Positions 7,152 to 15,343 of a stretch of DNA of 38,715 bases are shown one piece after another. Origin of the DNA: Bacillota bacterium (GTDB lineage Bacteria; Sysuimicrobiota; Sysuimicrobiia; Sysuimicrobiales; Segetimicrobiaceae); NCBI GenBank assembly GCA_021324975.1, contig JAJPIA010000006.1:1-38715 (forward strand), read 5' to 3'. A program made the position numbers and the translations under genes. Numbering within the stretch: position 1 is the first letter of the stretch; each line of letters opens with the position of its first letter. The notes under the pieces were generated by a model. That model was not told the DNA's origin. It searched no databases and saw only the letters and a program-made list of their open reading frames with translations.

Positions 7152-7463
7152 CTATTCCAAGACGTAGCCGACGTGGCCGCCGGTGAGTACGGCGCCGCTG
7201 AGGCTGATCTGCAACCCCAAGCCGACGCCGAGCTTGAAGGCCGGTGACTTGATGGACCCGGCGAAACTGACGCCGGCGTTGGCCGTGCACGGAATGGGGC
7301 CCGAGAGCACGTTGGTGGCGGTGTCCAGGAACTGCACGTTGATTGCGGCCGCCACCACGACAGCATAGTTGATCACGACGATCGACACTCCGGGCACGCC
7401 CGGGATGAGGAGCGTCGTGCCCGAGCTGCTGACGTTGATGGGCTGGCTCAGGAAAAAGGCCAC
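7152..7463 (-). CDS. Small beta-rich hypothetical protein
   Basis: A 103-aa protein from a GTG start with a well-placed GAGGAGG site; a longer upstream frame is possible but lacks one. The sequence alternates beta strands (SIVVINYAVVVAAAINVQFL, LGLQISLSG) with Gly/Ser turns and has one Cys. It is the first gene of the second leftward block and is divergent from the membrane cassette at 7550. It resembles the other small virion-type beta proteins of this genome in composition only. Confidence 0.6.
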   Translation of the reverse strand: MAFFLSQPINVSSSGTTLLIPGVPGVSIVVINYAVVVAAAINVQFLDTATNVLSGPIPCTANAGVSFAGSIKSPAFKLGVGLGLQISLSGAVLTGGHVGYVLE

Positions 7464-7502
7464 CTGAGCCTCCTCGAACGAACGCGGACACTCGTTCCGG
7501 GA

Positions 7503-7531
7503 TTGACAGCGGAAGCTGAAAAGACCATGCT
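7503..7531 (+). promoter_or_regulatory. Candidate promoter of the membrane-protein cassette
   Basis: A consensus -35 hexamer TTGACA (7503-7508) is followed after 17 bp by CATGCT (7526-7531), a weak -10. The start codon of the first cassette gene is at 7550, after a GGGGGAGAGGG ribosome-binding site. A private promoter is typical of phage morons. Confidence 0.5.
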
Positions 7532-7549
7532 CACGCGGGGGAGAGGGCA

Positions 7550-7951
7550 ATGCCGATTACACCAGCAGGCAACCTTTACGAAGACGATCTGCACTATGCG
7601 CTGCGCAAGCGCCGTGCCTACTGGTCGATTCGTGCAATGACATATGGAATTCTGACAGTCTGCGCCGTTGTTGCCGCGCCGATCTATCTGCTGCGTTCCC
7701 CCGACGATAATGCTATCGCGGTCACCGTATTCATCGGTGTGCCGCTCATCGCATGGCTCATCAACCGAGCGGTAGACGCATACAGAGAAGTCGTGCGAAC
7801 CGATGAAGACATGTCGCGTTGGTGGCAGAACGAGTGTGAGCGCGTTGATCCAGACGCGGTGAAATACGCGGCCGAGAAAATGGAAGAAGCGTTTCAAAAT
7901 CTGCGCCGCGCTGCGGACCAAGGATTTCCAATGAGGCACGCTGATGAGTAA
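7550..7951 (+). CDS. Cassette gene 1: two-span membrane protein with helical tail
   Basis: A 133-aa protein. After a short charged N-terminus (DDLHYALRKRRAYW) come two membrane spans (about residues 30-48, GILTVCAVVAAPIYLL, and 55-73, AIAVTVFIGVPLIAWLI) and then a long charged helical cytoplasmic tail (DEDMSRWWQNECERVD to MRHADE). The gene has a strong ribosome-binding site and its own putative promoter. Its base composition is visibly more A+T rich than the phage genes around it, suggesting recent acquisition. It runs against the late block and overlaps the next cassette gene by 8 bp. Function unknown; superinfection exclusion or another membrane-based lysogenic trait would fit. Confidence 0.7.
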   Translation: MPITPAGNLYEDDLHYALRKRRAYWSIRAMTYGILTVCAVVAAPIYLLRSPDDNAIAVTVFIGVPLIAWLINRAVDAYREVVRTDEDMSRWWQNECERVDPDAVKYAAEKMEEAFQNLRRAADQGFPMRHADE

Positions 7952-8255
7952 AGTAGGCGCTTGGGGCATCCTCGCAATGTTCTTGTTGCTGATCGCAGCG
8001 CTGCCATATTTGGCTTCCGCAGCCGCGGGAGTATGGACATTCATGTGGACGCTCGCTTCAACAATGATCAGCGGTCCAGATGGCTGGTTCATGAACCTCG
8101 TTGAGCACGCATTTGGACTTGGGATCATCATCACGATCCTTGTCGGATGCACATACGGGCTATATCAGCTCGGTCGCGAGCATGGACGCGCCGAGCAGCG
8201 TGGCAATCCGCGTTACTGGGACGCCTACGATTCATCGCCTCGCAAGGAAGTATGA
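7944..8255 (+). CDS. Cassette gene 2: small membrane protein
   Basis: A 103-aa protein with a long hydrophobic N-terminal region (WGILAMFLLLIAALPYLASA, perhaps continuing into a second helix around WTFMWTLAS) and a second strong span (FGLGIIITILVGCTYGLYQL, about residues 58-77). A basic cytoplasmic tail follows (REHGRAEQRGNPRYWD). It overlaps gene 1 by 8 bp and its stop overlaps the start region of gene 3, so the three are translated as a unit. The A+T-richer composition is shared with its cassette neighbours. No family recognised. Confidence 0.65.
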   Translation: MSKVGAWGILAMFLLLIAALPYLASAAAGVWTFMWTLASTMISGPDGWFMNLVEHAFGLGIIITILVGCTYGLYQLGREHGRAEQRGNPRYWDAYDSSPRKEV

Positions 8256-8542
8256 TGCACCAAGTCTTTGAGTATGGTCTCTGGATCGTCATCGCGGGTT
8301 TAATCGCCGCGTGGATCCTCGGTACAATCGGTGTCGTGCAATCGGAAACGAATGATTCTGCGGAACGAGAGCGAGGCATCCGACGCGTCGCAGTGTTTTT
8401 TGCTAGTCTGCTTATCTTTTGCGCTGAAGCATGGTTCCAGATTCCACTATGGCTTGGGATCATCGGAGCACTTTGCGCGTACTTCATCGGCTCGCACGTG
8501 GTAGAGAAACCCCGCGCCCGAAGCGGTAGTAGCCGCGCATAA
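8255..8542 (+). CDS. Cassette gene 3: three-span membrane protein
   Basis: A 95-aa protein starting at the second of two adjacent ATGs (8252 or 8255); the second has better spacing from AAGGAAG. Three hydrophobic segments are seen: LWIVIAGLIAAWILGTIGVV, RVAVFFASLLIFCAEAW and IPLWLGIIGALCAYFIGS, with a charged loop NDSAERERGIRR. The 3' end overlaps the convergent 1030-aa virion gene by 59 bp, an unusual arrangement suggesting that the cassette was inserted or replaced at this junction. No family recognised. Confidence 0.65.
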   Translation: MHQVFEYGLWIVIAGLIAAWILGTIGVVQSETNDSAERERGIRRVAVFFASLLIFCAEAWFQIPLWLGIIGALCAYFIGSHVVEKPRARSGSSRA

Positions 8543-11500
8543 ACAGCCGCCGCCCTTCAGGCGGGATGGTGTGCAAGATCTGTGTTACCGACAGATGATT
8601 CTGCCGTGTCCACGCGCCTGCCGCTAGCCAGTCGCCATTGTCGAGCTTCCGTTGCAGGATCATCTTTGGATCTTCAGTCGGCGGTGGGACCGTCGTTGCC
8701 GGAATACCGAGTGCCGGCGCAATGCGCATCCATAGGGGTGCGCCCGGGCGAAACATTTGCGGCACACCCGCTGGGTAAATGTTTCGTGTTGCCTGCGCCC
8801 CCGCGCCAATGACCGCATCCGTAAGATTGCGGCCTTCGCTATAGGCTTGGTTAAGTGCACCGCCGAAATCGATCAGACTTCTGAAGCTTGGATTTGATCG
8901 GACCCAAGCAAAAGCGACGGGATCACGGAGCATTTGAAATGCGTCGTCGTACCAGCCCGACGGCTTGATGTAAATCGGCTCCGGCTGGCGTGTGTAAGGA
9001 TTGGTCATAGTGGCCACAGGAACGGACGCCGCCTCGAACGCCGCCGCCTGCTTGTCGATCCACGCCCGATAGATGTGCGGCAGGATTACGTTCGCAACGG
9101 CCCAACGCGTGGCCATCTGTTGATAGAGCCGCGCTTCCCCTGCAGGCACACCCGGAAAGTAGCTCCGTCCTAATGCTCCGAATAGCTTTGCTCGGCCGCG
9201 CGTCCAACTGTATACGAACATAAGCGCATTGAGTGTCTGCTCCGCAGCGCCATAGTGTTCTTTCGAGTAATCGTTCCAGACGAGATCCGCGTAGCGGGCG
9301 GCGGCTTCGTCGGCCGCCTCCTGCGTCATCTGCTCGCGCTGCACATAGGGGTCCAGCTCGCGCACGGCGCGCATGAACGCCGCGTTGCGACCGCCGGCGT
9401 CCGCGACGTTCCAAAGGATCTCATCATTCAACGCGTGGAGATAGGCACTGACCTTACCAACACCGGGAAGCGCCTGCAATCCTTTCCGCTCTTTCAGCAC
9501 TTCACGTGCCGCCGTCGCGGCGCGTCGGCCGATGCCTCCAAATTCTTCCTGCCATGTGCCGCTATTGCGCAGTACCGTACGCGCCGCGGGATTGTTGATG
9601 ATCGTGTTAATGGTCTCGCGGAGCAGACCACTGATGCCACCCGTGAGCGATCCGCCAGCGACGAGCCGGCGCCGCGTGATCGGTCCCATCTCGCGCGCGT
9701 CGGCCGCGTATGCAAGTGCATCTTTCCAGTAGCGCGGATTGAAGATGTTCCAGCCTTCGGACAACCACGCCGCTCGGGCCTGGTTCGCTCCGTGTACCGC
9801 TGGCGTCAGGAAGATGATGCGCTTGAGCCACTCTTGCGGCATATTGAGTGCCGCCATCGCTCGAAGGAACCCATGATTGCCGCCAAGGCCAGATAACCCT
9901 CGGACCACGTCGGCAACACGCGGGTGCACGTGCAGTGTATCCCAGCCCATTCGTTCGGCAACGCGATGGCTTCCGATGAGCGTCCCCATCGGCACGTAGC
10001 CTTTCCCCATGTCCGCCGCGTGCGCATCGCCGACCCACGGATACCCGAGCTGGACGATCTTCTTGTAGAACTGCCGCTTGATCGACTCGAGGCCGACCTG
10101 CAGCCGCTTCATCGGCAGGAGCACGGCCGGGTCCTCGATCACGTCGGTGAGCCCAGCGGCTTTGGCGTCCTCAATCGTATTGAACACGCGCGCGCGATTG
10201 ATGCGATCGCTGACCTGGCGCGCGCCGCCGGGCACGACCTGGCGGCCGTAGACGCCACGCAGCCCTTCCGTCGGCGTCGTTGCGGCGATGTTCGCTTCGC
10301 GGTACTCCCGCTCGAACTGGGGCGTCGTCGGGCCGCGGCGCGGTGTTGTGTCTTCAGCGGTGCGCGCATAGCGCTGAGCAAGCGTCTCGCGCTGCCGGTT
10401 GATCGCGAGCTGCTGCAGGGGACCGAACGATTCACCCTGCACACGCCCCTGGAATCGCGTCAGTGCGTCCTGCGCAGCGCGCCCGGATTGCGCGTATGCA
10501 ACGTCCTCCGGCAGCATCGACCGCGCGCGAATCGCTGCCATCGCCTGCGGTCCGTAGAGGTGCTCGATGTAGTTCTCGCGCGCCTGGTCGAGGAGGCCCT
10601 CACGGAGGGCCCGCTGCGTCACTTCGTCGCCCATCGCGAGCATGCGCTCATATGGTTCCCGTAGACGCTGCGGCAACGCTTCCGCCGGTGCCACGCCTTC
10701 GATGACATTCGTGATGAGCGTGCGATCGCCGGGACTAAGGGGCAGGGCGTGAATCTCGGCCTGGTTATGCAGCGCATCGCCGACTTCGATGCGCAACCCC
10801 GCGTAGTAATCGTTCACGGCGCGACGCAGTTCGGGTGGCGTGCCGGCATACTTGTTGAGCGCAAAGTTCACGATGCGCGTGGCGTTCGCGATTTGCTCAG
10901 CGGCCTGCTGGATTTTCGGCCCGGTGATCGGATGTTGCAGCAATGCCTTGCCCGCAGCGCCGACAGCCTTGGCCACGGGCTCGGTCATGCCGCTCGCGCG
11001 CGCGAGGTCTATCGTCACGCCGGCGATTTTCGTTCCGATCGTCAACGCTTTCGACACGATGCCGGGCGCTGCCAGCAACGTGCTCGGGTCCATAATGCCG
11101 CGCAGCAGTGCCGCGTTCACCTTGGCGCCGACCGGATCCATGCCTTGGCGCAGCATGATGTGCTCGTAGCCCGCGCCGCCCGTCAGCGTGTTCTCGATGC
11201 CCTTGGCGCCCTTGGCGTCAGCCTGATTGACTGTCGTCCACGCTTTGCCCCACGCTCCCTTGACCGCTTTCACAACAGCCTGCCCGGTCTTCGTGGACAG
11301 CGCACGGCCGACATCAGACGTGGCAGCCCACTTCGTGATAGCTCCGCCAACATTCTGCATCTCACCGATCACAGGTGCTGTGACGCGGGCGATACCACGA
11401 GCAATCCCAGGCAGCACGCCGAGCACCGTGTCCTCAGGTTTGACCGGTGATGTTGCAGGCGGTTTTGCCGGCGCCGGCGTCGTGAACAGATGCGCGTACG

Positions 11501-11576
11501 GATCCGCCTTCGATTGCGGCGGCGCTGCCGGTGGCGTCGCAAACAGGTGCGCGTACGGGTCCGGGCCGCTACTCAT
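8484..11576 (-). CDS. Large internal virion / DNA-ejection protein
   Basis: A 1030-aa protein at the end of the main late block, where podoviruses carry their internal ejection proteins. The N-terminus has two copies of DPYAHLF (residues 6-12 and 25-31) in a Pro/Ala linker. Small hydrophobic patches follow (150-230), then a long charged helical region (240-480) and a largely helical second half with many Trp/Tyr (NPRYWKDALAYA, FVYSWTRGRAKLFGALGR). This layout resembles large polyvalent or internal virion proteins that cross the envelope during ejection; no peptidase or lysozyme active site is obvious. The last part of the gene (about 8,484-9,250) is more A+T rich than the rest, as in the neighbouring cassette. 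Its stop region overlaps that cassette. Confidence 0.65.
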   Translation of the reverse strand: MSSGPDPYAHLFATPPAAPPQSKADPYAHLFTTPAPAKPPATSPVKPEDTVLGVLPGIARGIARVTAPVIGEMQNVGGAITKWAATSDVGRALSTKTGQAVVKAVKGAWGKAWTTVNQADAKGAKGIENTLTGGAGYEHIMLRQGMDPVGAKVNAALLRGIMDPSTLLAAPGIVSKALTIGTKIAGVTIDLARASGMTEPVAKAVGAAGKALLQHPITGPKIQQAAEQIANATRIVNFALNKYAGTPPELRRAVNDYYAGLRIEVGDALHNQAEIHALPLSPGDRTLITNVIEGVAPAEALPQRLREPYERMLAMGDEVTQRALREGLLDQARENYIEHLYGPQAMAAIRARSMLPEDVAYAQSGRAAQDALTRFQGRVQGESFGPLQQLAINRQRETLAQRYARTAEDTTPRRGPTTPQFEREYREANIAATTPTEGLRGVYGRQVVPGGARQVSDRINRARVFNTIEDAKAAGLTDVIEDPAVLLPMKRLQVGLESIKRQFYKKIVQLGYPWVGDAHAADMGKGYVPMGTLIGSHRVAERMGWDTLHVHPRVADVVRGLSGLGGNHGFLRAMAALNMPQEWLKRIIFLTPAVHGANQARAAWLSEGWNIFNPRYWKDALAYAADAREMGPITRRRLVAGGSLTGGISGLLRETINTIINNPAARTVLRNSGTWQEEFGGIGRRAATAAREVLKERKGLQALPGVGKVSAYLHALNDEILWNVADAGGRNAAFMRAVRELDPYVQREQMTQEAADEAAARYADLVWNDYSKEHYGAAEQTLNALMFVYSWTRGRAKLFGALGRSYFPGVPAGEARLYQQMATRWAVANVILPHIYRAWIDKQAAAFEAASVPVATMTNPYTRQPEPIYIKPSGWYDDAFQMLRDPVAFAWVRSNPSFRSLIDFGGALNQAYSEGRNLTDAVIGAGAQATRNIYPAGVPQMFRPGAPLWMRIAPALGIPATTVPPPTEDPKMILQRKLDNGDWLAAGAWTRQNHLSVTQILHTIPPEGRRLFMRGYYRFGRGVSLPRASR

Positions 11577-13587
11577 GCTCGACGCCCTGTTGCTGCAGCC
11601 ACTGCTGCTCTTGCGGCGTGAAGTTGGCCCACGATGCGGCCGGGATCTTCGTCTTGGTCTGCTTCCAGATGGTGGCCGCCTGCGTCGCGCGCTGACTCGG
11701 TGCGGCCGCTGGCGTCGCTGGGCGCGGTGATGGCGTCGGCGCTGACGGCGCCGCGGCGGGGCCTTGCGCCAAGGGAGCGAGCTGGGGATAGTTCTGCTGC
11801 ACCCAGGCCCGCGCTTGCGCCATGCTCATGCCGGCCGCCTGTGCGGCCTTGTAGAGCCCATCGAGGGCTGCTTGCACTTGCTGTGGAATCTGCGTCTGAC
11901 CGCCGGGACTCGATGGCGGCGTGATCGGAAAGGCTTGCACCGCAGCCGCGAGCGCCTGCCGCGCAGCGTTCAATAATGCCTGCGGGGTTTTCTGCGTCGA
12001 GGTCTTCGGCAGAAACTGCTTCTGCTGCGCCGGCGTCGTGATGCCGATCGACGCAAAGGCGGCATCGCGTTGCGGTCCCGGCGGGAGCGTCCCGATCTGA
12101 TGCGCGATCTCCGACCATGACATGACGGGCCCCGCGGGACTTCCCCAGTGGTATCGCGTCGAATGCGTCTTCGGGTTGCGCTCGATGAATACGACGCTCC
12201 CGCTCCCTGACACACCTTCCCCGGCGCCGCCGGCCGCGCCACCGCCACCATCGGCGGGGACGCCGCTCCCGGTCCAGCCGCTCGGCTGCGGGCCCCGCGG
12301 CTGCCGGATCGGTCGCACATTGATGGGGCCGCCTGATTGCGGCAACGACGCCCGAAGGTCGTCGGCCTGCTGCGCCGTGATCGTGCCGGCCGTCTGGGCG
12401 CGTTGAATGGCGTCTCGGGCCTGCTGCAGGATCGTGTGCGCCTGCCGCTGAGCCGCCTGCGCCTGCGCGTCCGTCGTATAGGTCTTGCCGAGGATGGCCC
12501 GCGCATTCTCGGCCGCGCGGCTGATGTTCCCGGCGATCTCCGTGTACGCACGGCCTGCCGCAGCGCCCTCAACCCCTTGCTTCCGGATGTCGATCGTCGC
12601 CTGCTGGTCCGGTTGGATCGGCTCCTGGCCCGAGGCGCGGAGCGCCCCGTTGATCGCCGTCCAGTTGAGCCCGCCCGTCTTCGTGTCGATGAACGTGGGA
12701 TAGAGCGGCGTCTGCGCGAGCGCGCCTTTGAGTCCCGGCACGATGTCGCCGAGCGTCTGGCCGCCCATGCGGTTCCCGCGGATCGCCCACGCGATCGAGG
12801 GGTCGAACTTCACGGCGTCGGCGAGCGAGCCGCCCTTGATGAGCTCCCACTCCTGGTCGCCGACGGCCGACTTGATGGCGTCCTGGGTGCCCTGCGGCAG
12901 GTTCGTGATCGGCTGCGCCCACATGTTCCCGGGCGGCGCCTGATAGGTCGTCACCGGCTGGGTCGCCGCCGCGACACCCGGCATGGTGGTCTGGAGCGCC
13001 GCCACGGCGGCCCGCTGCTGGGGGGAGGGTTGGGGAACGGGTGTGCGCCCAAACAGGCGTCCTAGGCCCGCTAAGGGGCCTCCTGGGGCACTCTGTGGCG
13101 GCACCGTGCCTCCGGTGATACCGGCCATCGGGGTCGGTGCTCCGGGAACCGCTCCAAACGTGCCGCCCGAGTAGGTGACAGGCTGGCCAGTTGCCGTATC
13201 GATGCCCGTTCCGATCGTCGTGCCCTCGACCGGAATGGCCTTTCCCGGCGGTTGATTCCCGGCTGGCGCGAAGACCTGACCGGACCCGCCGCCGGGATTG
13301 AGCGCCACGCCTCCGGCGGGCGGTGTCGTCGTCGTGCCGCCCGGCACCATCGGCAACCTCAGCCGCATCCGGTAAGCGTTCACCGTGTTGACGGCGTCGT
13401 TGTAGGCCCGCTGCGCCGCGTCGCCCAAGAGCTGGCCCGACTGGATCTGCTGCACGACCGTCTGCAGATCCGATTGCGCCGTCTGCAAACCGAGATAGTC
13501 ACGCTGCTGGCGCTGCTGGAGGCCCGCAGCGATGCCCTGGGCGGCGGCCTGGAGGCCCATCGGATCCTGGATGTAGGTCACCGGCAT
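11569..13587 (-). CDS. Gln/Ala/Pro-rich internal virion protein
   Basis: A 672-aa protein, low in Cys and rich in Gln, Ala, Pro and Gly. The N-terminus is helical (GLQAAAQGIAAGLQQRQQRD), followed by a long Pro/Gly/Thr-rich disordered region (80-200), a more structured part (about 215-330, including WAIRGNRMGGQTLGDIVPG), a coiled Gln-rich helix (340-400), a second Gly linker (430-460) and a Gln/Ala-rich tail ending in EQQWLQQQGVEHE. Position between the smaller ejection-type proteins and the 1030-aa protein, with overlapping stop/start, supports an internal virion component. No enzyme motif seen. Confidence 0.6.
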   Translation of the reverse strand: MPVTYIQDPMGLQAAAQGIAAGLQQRQQRDYLGLQTAQSDLQTVVQQIQSGQLLGDAAQRAYNDAVNTVNAYRMRLRLPMVPGGTTTTPPAGGVALNPGGGSGQVFAPAGNQPPGKAIPVEGTTIGTGIDTATGQPVTYSGGTFGAVPGAPTPMAGITGGTVPPQSAPGGPLAGLGRLFGRTPVPQPSPQQRAAVAALQTTMPGVAAATQPVTTYQAPPGNMWAQPITNLPQGTQDAIKSAVGDQEWELIKGGSLADAVKFDPSIAWAIRGNRMGGQTLGDIVPGLKGALAQTPLYPTFIDTKTGGLNWTAINGALRASGQEPIQPDQQATIDIRKQGVEGAAAGRAYTEIAGNISRAAENARAILGKTYTTDAQAQAAQRQAHTILQQARDAIQRAQTAGTITAQQADDLRASLPQSGGPINVRPIRQPRGPQPSGWTGSGVPADGGGGAAGGAGEGVSGSGSVVFIERNPKTHSTRYHWGSPAGPVMSWSEIAHQIGTLPPGPQRDAAFASIGITTPAQQKQFLPKTSTQKTPQALLNAARQALAAAVQAFPITPPSSPGGQTQIPQQVQAALDGLYKAAQAAGMSMAQARAWVQQNYPQLAPLAQGPAAAPSAPTPSPRPATPAAAPSQRATQAATIWKQTKTKIPAASWANFTPQEQQWLQQQGVEHE

Positions 13588-13600
13588 GCGAGGATCCTCA

Positions 13601-14386
13601 TCACAGGAAGTTCGGGTTGCTCAACAGCGCCCCGCCGAGCGTCGCGCCGGCGCTGAGGAGCTGGCTCCCGAACGATGGGCTCACGATATTGTCGACCGGC
13701 TGTTGCCCGAACGCTTCCTCGACGAGCGGCATGAGCTCGCTGAGGACTTGGGTGCCCTGGCCCTGCTGCTGCAGCCACTGCTGGTAGGCGGCCTGGTAGG
13801 CGGCCTGCTGCGTGTTCTGCTCCACCTGACCGCCCGCCATGACGTTCTGGTAGCCCTGCTGCGCCTGATTGAGGATTTGTTGGACGGCCTGCTGCTGCAG
13901 CGCCGCCTGCTGGTTGTACGCGTTGAGCTCGAGGTTGCCGACGGCGCCCCCATAGGCGGCGTTCTGCTGGCCAAGCGCGTTGGCCAGGCCGGTCGAAATT
14001 CCCTGACCGGCGCCGCCCCACTGGTTCTCGATCTGCGAGATCTGCTGGTTCTCTTGCTGGTTCATCGAGGCCAGGATCTGCTGGATGTACGGGTTCGTGG
14101 CCGGCAGATTGGCGCCACCGGCCGCCTGCAAGAGCTGCGCGTTCGCGAGCGGGACCCCGGCCACCGACTGCTGCGCGAGGGCGTTCCCGATGCCGATCCC
14201 GGCCGACTGGTTCGGGCTGAGCCCGGCCGTGAGCTGGTAGTTGTATGGGGGGCCCCCGGCCGAGATCTGCGGCGCGACGGCGGTGCCCTGGCCCGTGATG
14301 GCGGTGCCGAGGCCCTGGAGCTGCGCCGGCTGCGTCGGGAAGCTCGACTGCGATCCCGGGACCGACTGGACCGATGGCCCGCCCAT
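13601..14386 (-). CDS. Gln/Asn-rich virion (ejection-type) protein
   Basis: A 261-aa protein with an ATG overlapping the upstream stop by ATGA. It begins with a Gly/Pro/Gln-rich segment, continues with long helices dominated by Gln, Asn and Ala (QQENQQISQIENQWGGAG, YQAAYQQWLQQQ) and ends in a hydrophobic Ser/Leu/Gly-rich stretch (FGSQLLSAGATLGGALLS). Such Gln/Ala-rich helical proteins with small amphipathic C-termini are typical of podovirus ejection proteins. The assignment rests on composition and order, not on a recognised domain. Confidence 0.6.
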   Translation of the reverse strand: MGGPSVQSVPGSQSSFPTQPAQLQGLGTAITGQGTAVAPQISAGGPPYNYQLTAGLSPNQSAGIGIGNALAQQSVAGVPLANAQLLQAAGGANLPATNPYIQQILASMNQQENQQISQIENQWGGAGQGISTGLANALGQQNAAYGGAVGNLELNAYNQQAALQQQAVQQILNQAQQGYQNVMAGGQVEQNTQQAAYQAAYQQWLQQQGQGTQVLSELMPLVEEAFGQQPVDNIVSPSFGSQLLSAGATLGGALLSNPNFL

Positions 14387-14874
14387 CAGGCGTTGCTCCC
14401 GCCCGGCCGCACGCTCTGGTTGTAGGCCGTGGCCAGGCTGAGATCGGCGCCGGGATTGCCGGGGATCTGCTGGATGTACTCGCCCTGCTGCGGGCTCCAC
14501 AGCACCTGGTTCCCCTGCGGCGCGAGCGCCGAGCTGATCCCGCTCGGAGCGGCCTGTGGCGTCACCTGCGCCTGGTTGTAGTTCGGGTTGTTGGCGGGCG
14601 GCGGTGTCAGGTTGACCCCGATGCTCGCGGGATTCGTCTCGAGCTGTCCCGCGGCTTGTCCGAGATTGCCGCCGAGCCCGCCCTGCTGCATGAACATGGA
14701 CAGGTAGGGGAGGAGCGCCTGGAACGCCTGCGCGAACGAGAACGGACCGCCGGATCCGCTGCTCCCCGTCTGCGGCACAGGCGTCGTTGGCGTGGGCGTC
14801 GACTGCGCGGTGCCGGTGCCGCCACCCGCCGCGAGCTGGGCCAGGATCGCCGCCAATCCGGGGTCAATGGCCAT
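14386..14874 (-). CDS. Small low-complexity virion protein
   Basis: A 162-aa protein. After a short Ala-rich helix (GLAAILAQLAAGG) comes a Thr/Pro/Ser linker, a hydrophobic helix (AQAFQALLPYLSMFMQQGG) and a Pro/Asn/Gln-rich second half with a putative beta segment (GNQVLWSPQQGEYIQQIP). The start overlaps the GNAT gene by 11 bp and the stop overlaps the next gene by ATGA. It probably belongs to the set of internal or tail-associated virion proteins. No family recognised. Confidence 0.55.
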   Translation of the reverse strand: MAIDPGLAAILAQLAAGGGTGTAQSTPTPTTPVPQTGSSGSGGPFSFAQAFQALLPYLSMFMQQGGLGGNLGQAAGQLETNPASIGVNLTPPPANNPNYNQAQVTPQAAPSGISSALAPQGNQVLWSPQQGEYIQQIPGNPGADLSLATAYNQSVRPGGSNA

Positions 14875-15343
14875 CGCTGCTCCGTACCGGCCACACGAGA
14901 TAGTCGCCCTGCGGCAAGGTCCCCCGATACTCCCAGCCGAGCCGCTGCAGGATGCGCGACCACCGCGGGTACGCGAGACACCCCAACAAGCGCGCCCCGC
15001 GGCCTCGCGCCCACACTTCAACCATCGCCTGCGCGCGGAGCCAGAACCCGCGCGTCGCCCCGCGGTACGGCCGCGCGACGTAGTTGTGGTGCACCATGCC
15101 GATCAGAACTTGGGAGCGCGGATCCCAGACGAGCTGCGCCATCAGGTAGCCCGCGGGCCGGCCCCGGACCGTGAGCGCGAGCACGTACCCGCAGCAGTCA
15201 CCGGCCATGCGCACGACCTCGTCGTACGTCCAATGCCAGTCCGGCGGGATCGACGCGAGCGCTTCCCTGAGCACGGGATCCAATAGTGCGACCGTATCGC
15301 GGTCCACACGCTCGAGGGTGAACTCGGAGCGATCGCTCCTCAT
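14864..15343 (-). CDS. GNAT-family acetyltransferase-like protein
   Basis: A 159-aa protein with the pattern of a GNAT fold: an N-terminal helix, the strand GYVLALTVRGRPAGYLMAQL, the strand VLIGMVHHNYVARPYRG followed by an Arg/Gly turn (RGATRGF, in the place of the acetyl-CoA pyrophosphate loop), and a C-terminal strand/helix pair (ARLLGCLAYPRWSRILQRLGWEYRG). GNATs transfer acyl groups from acyl-CoA to amines. It is fully embedded in the tail/ejection operon (ATGA overlap with the upstream gene, 11-bp overlap downstream), so it is co-expressed with virion proteins. Target unknown. Confidence 0.65.
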   Translation of the reverse strand: MRSDRSEFTLERVDRDTVALLDPVLREALASIPPDWHWTYDEVVRMAGDCCGYVLALTVRGRPAGYLMAQLVWDPRSQVLIGMVHHNYVARPYRGATRGFWLRAQAMVEVWARGRGARLLGCLAYPRWSRILQRLGWEYRGTLPQGDYLVWPVRSSDGH

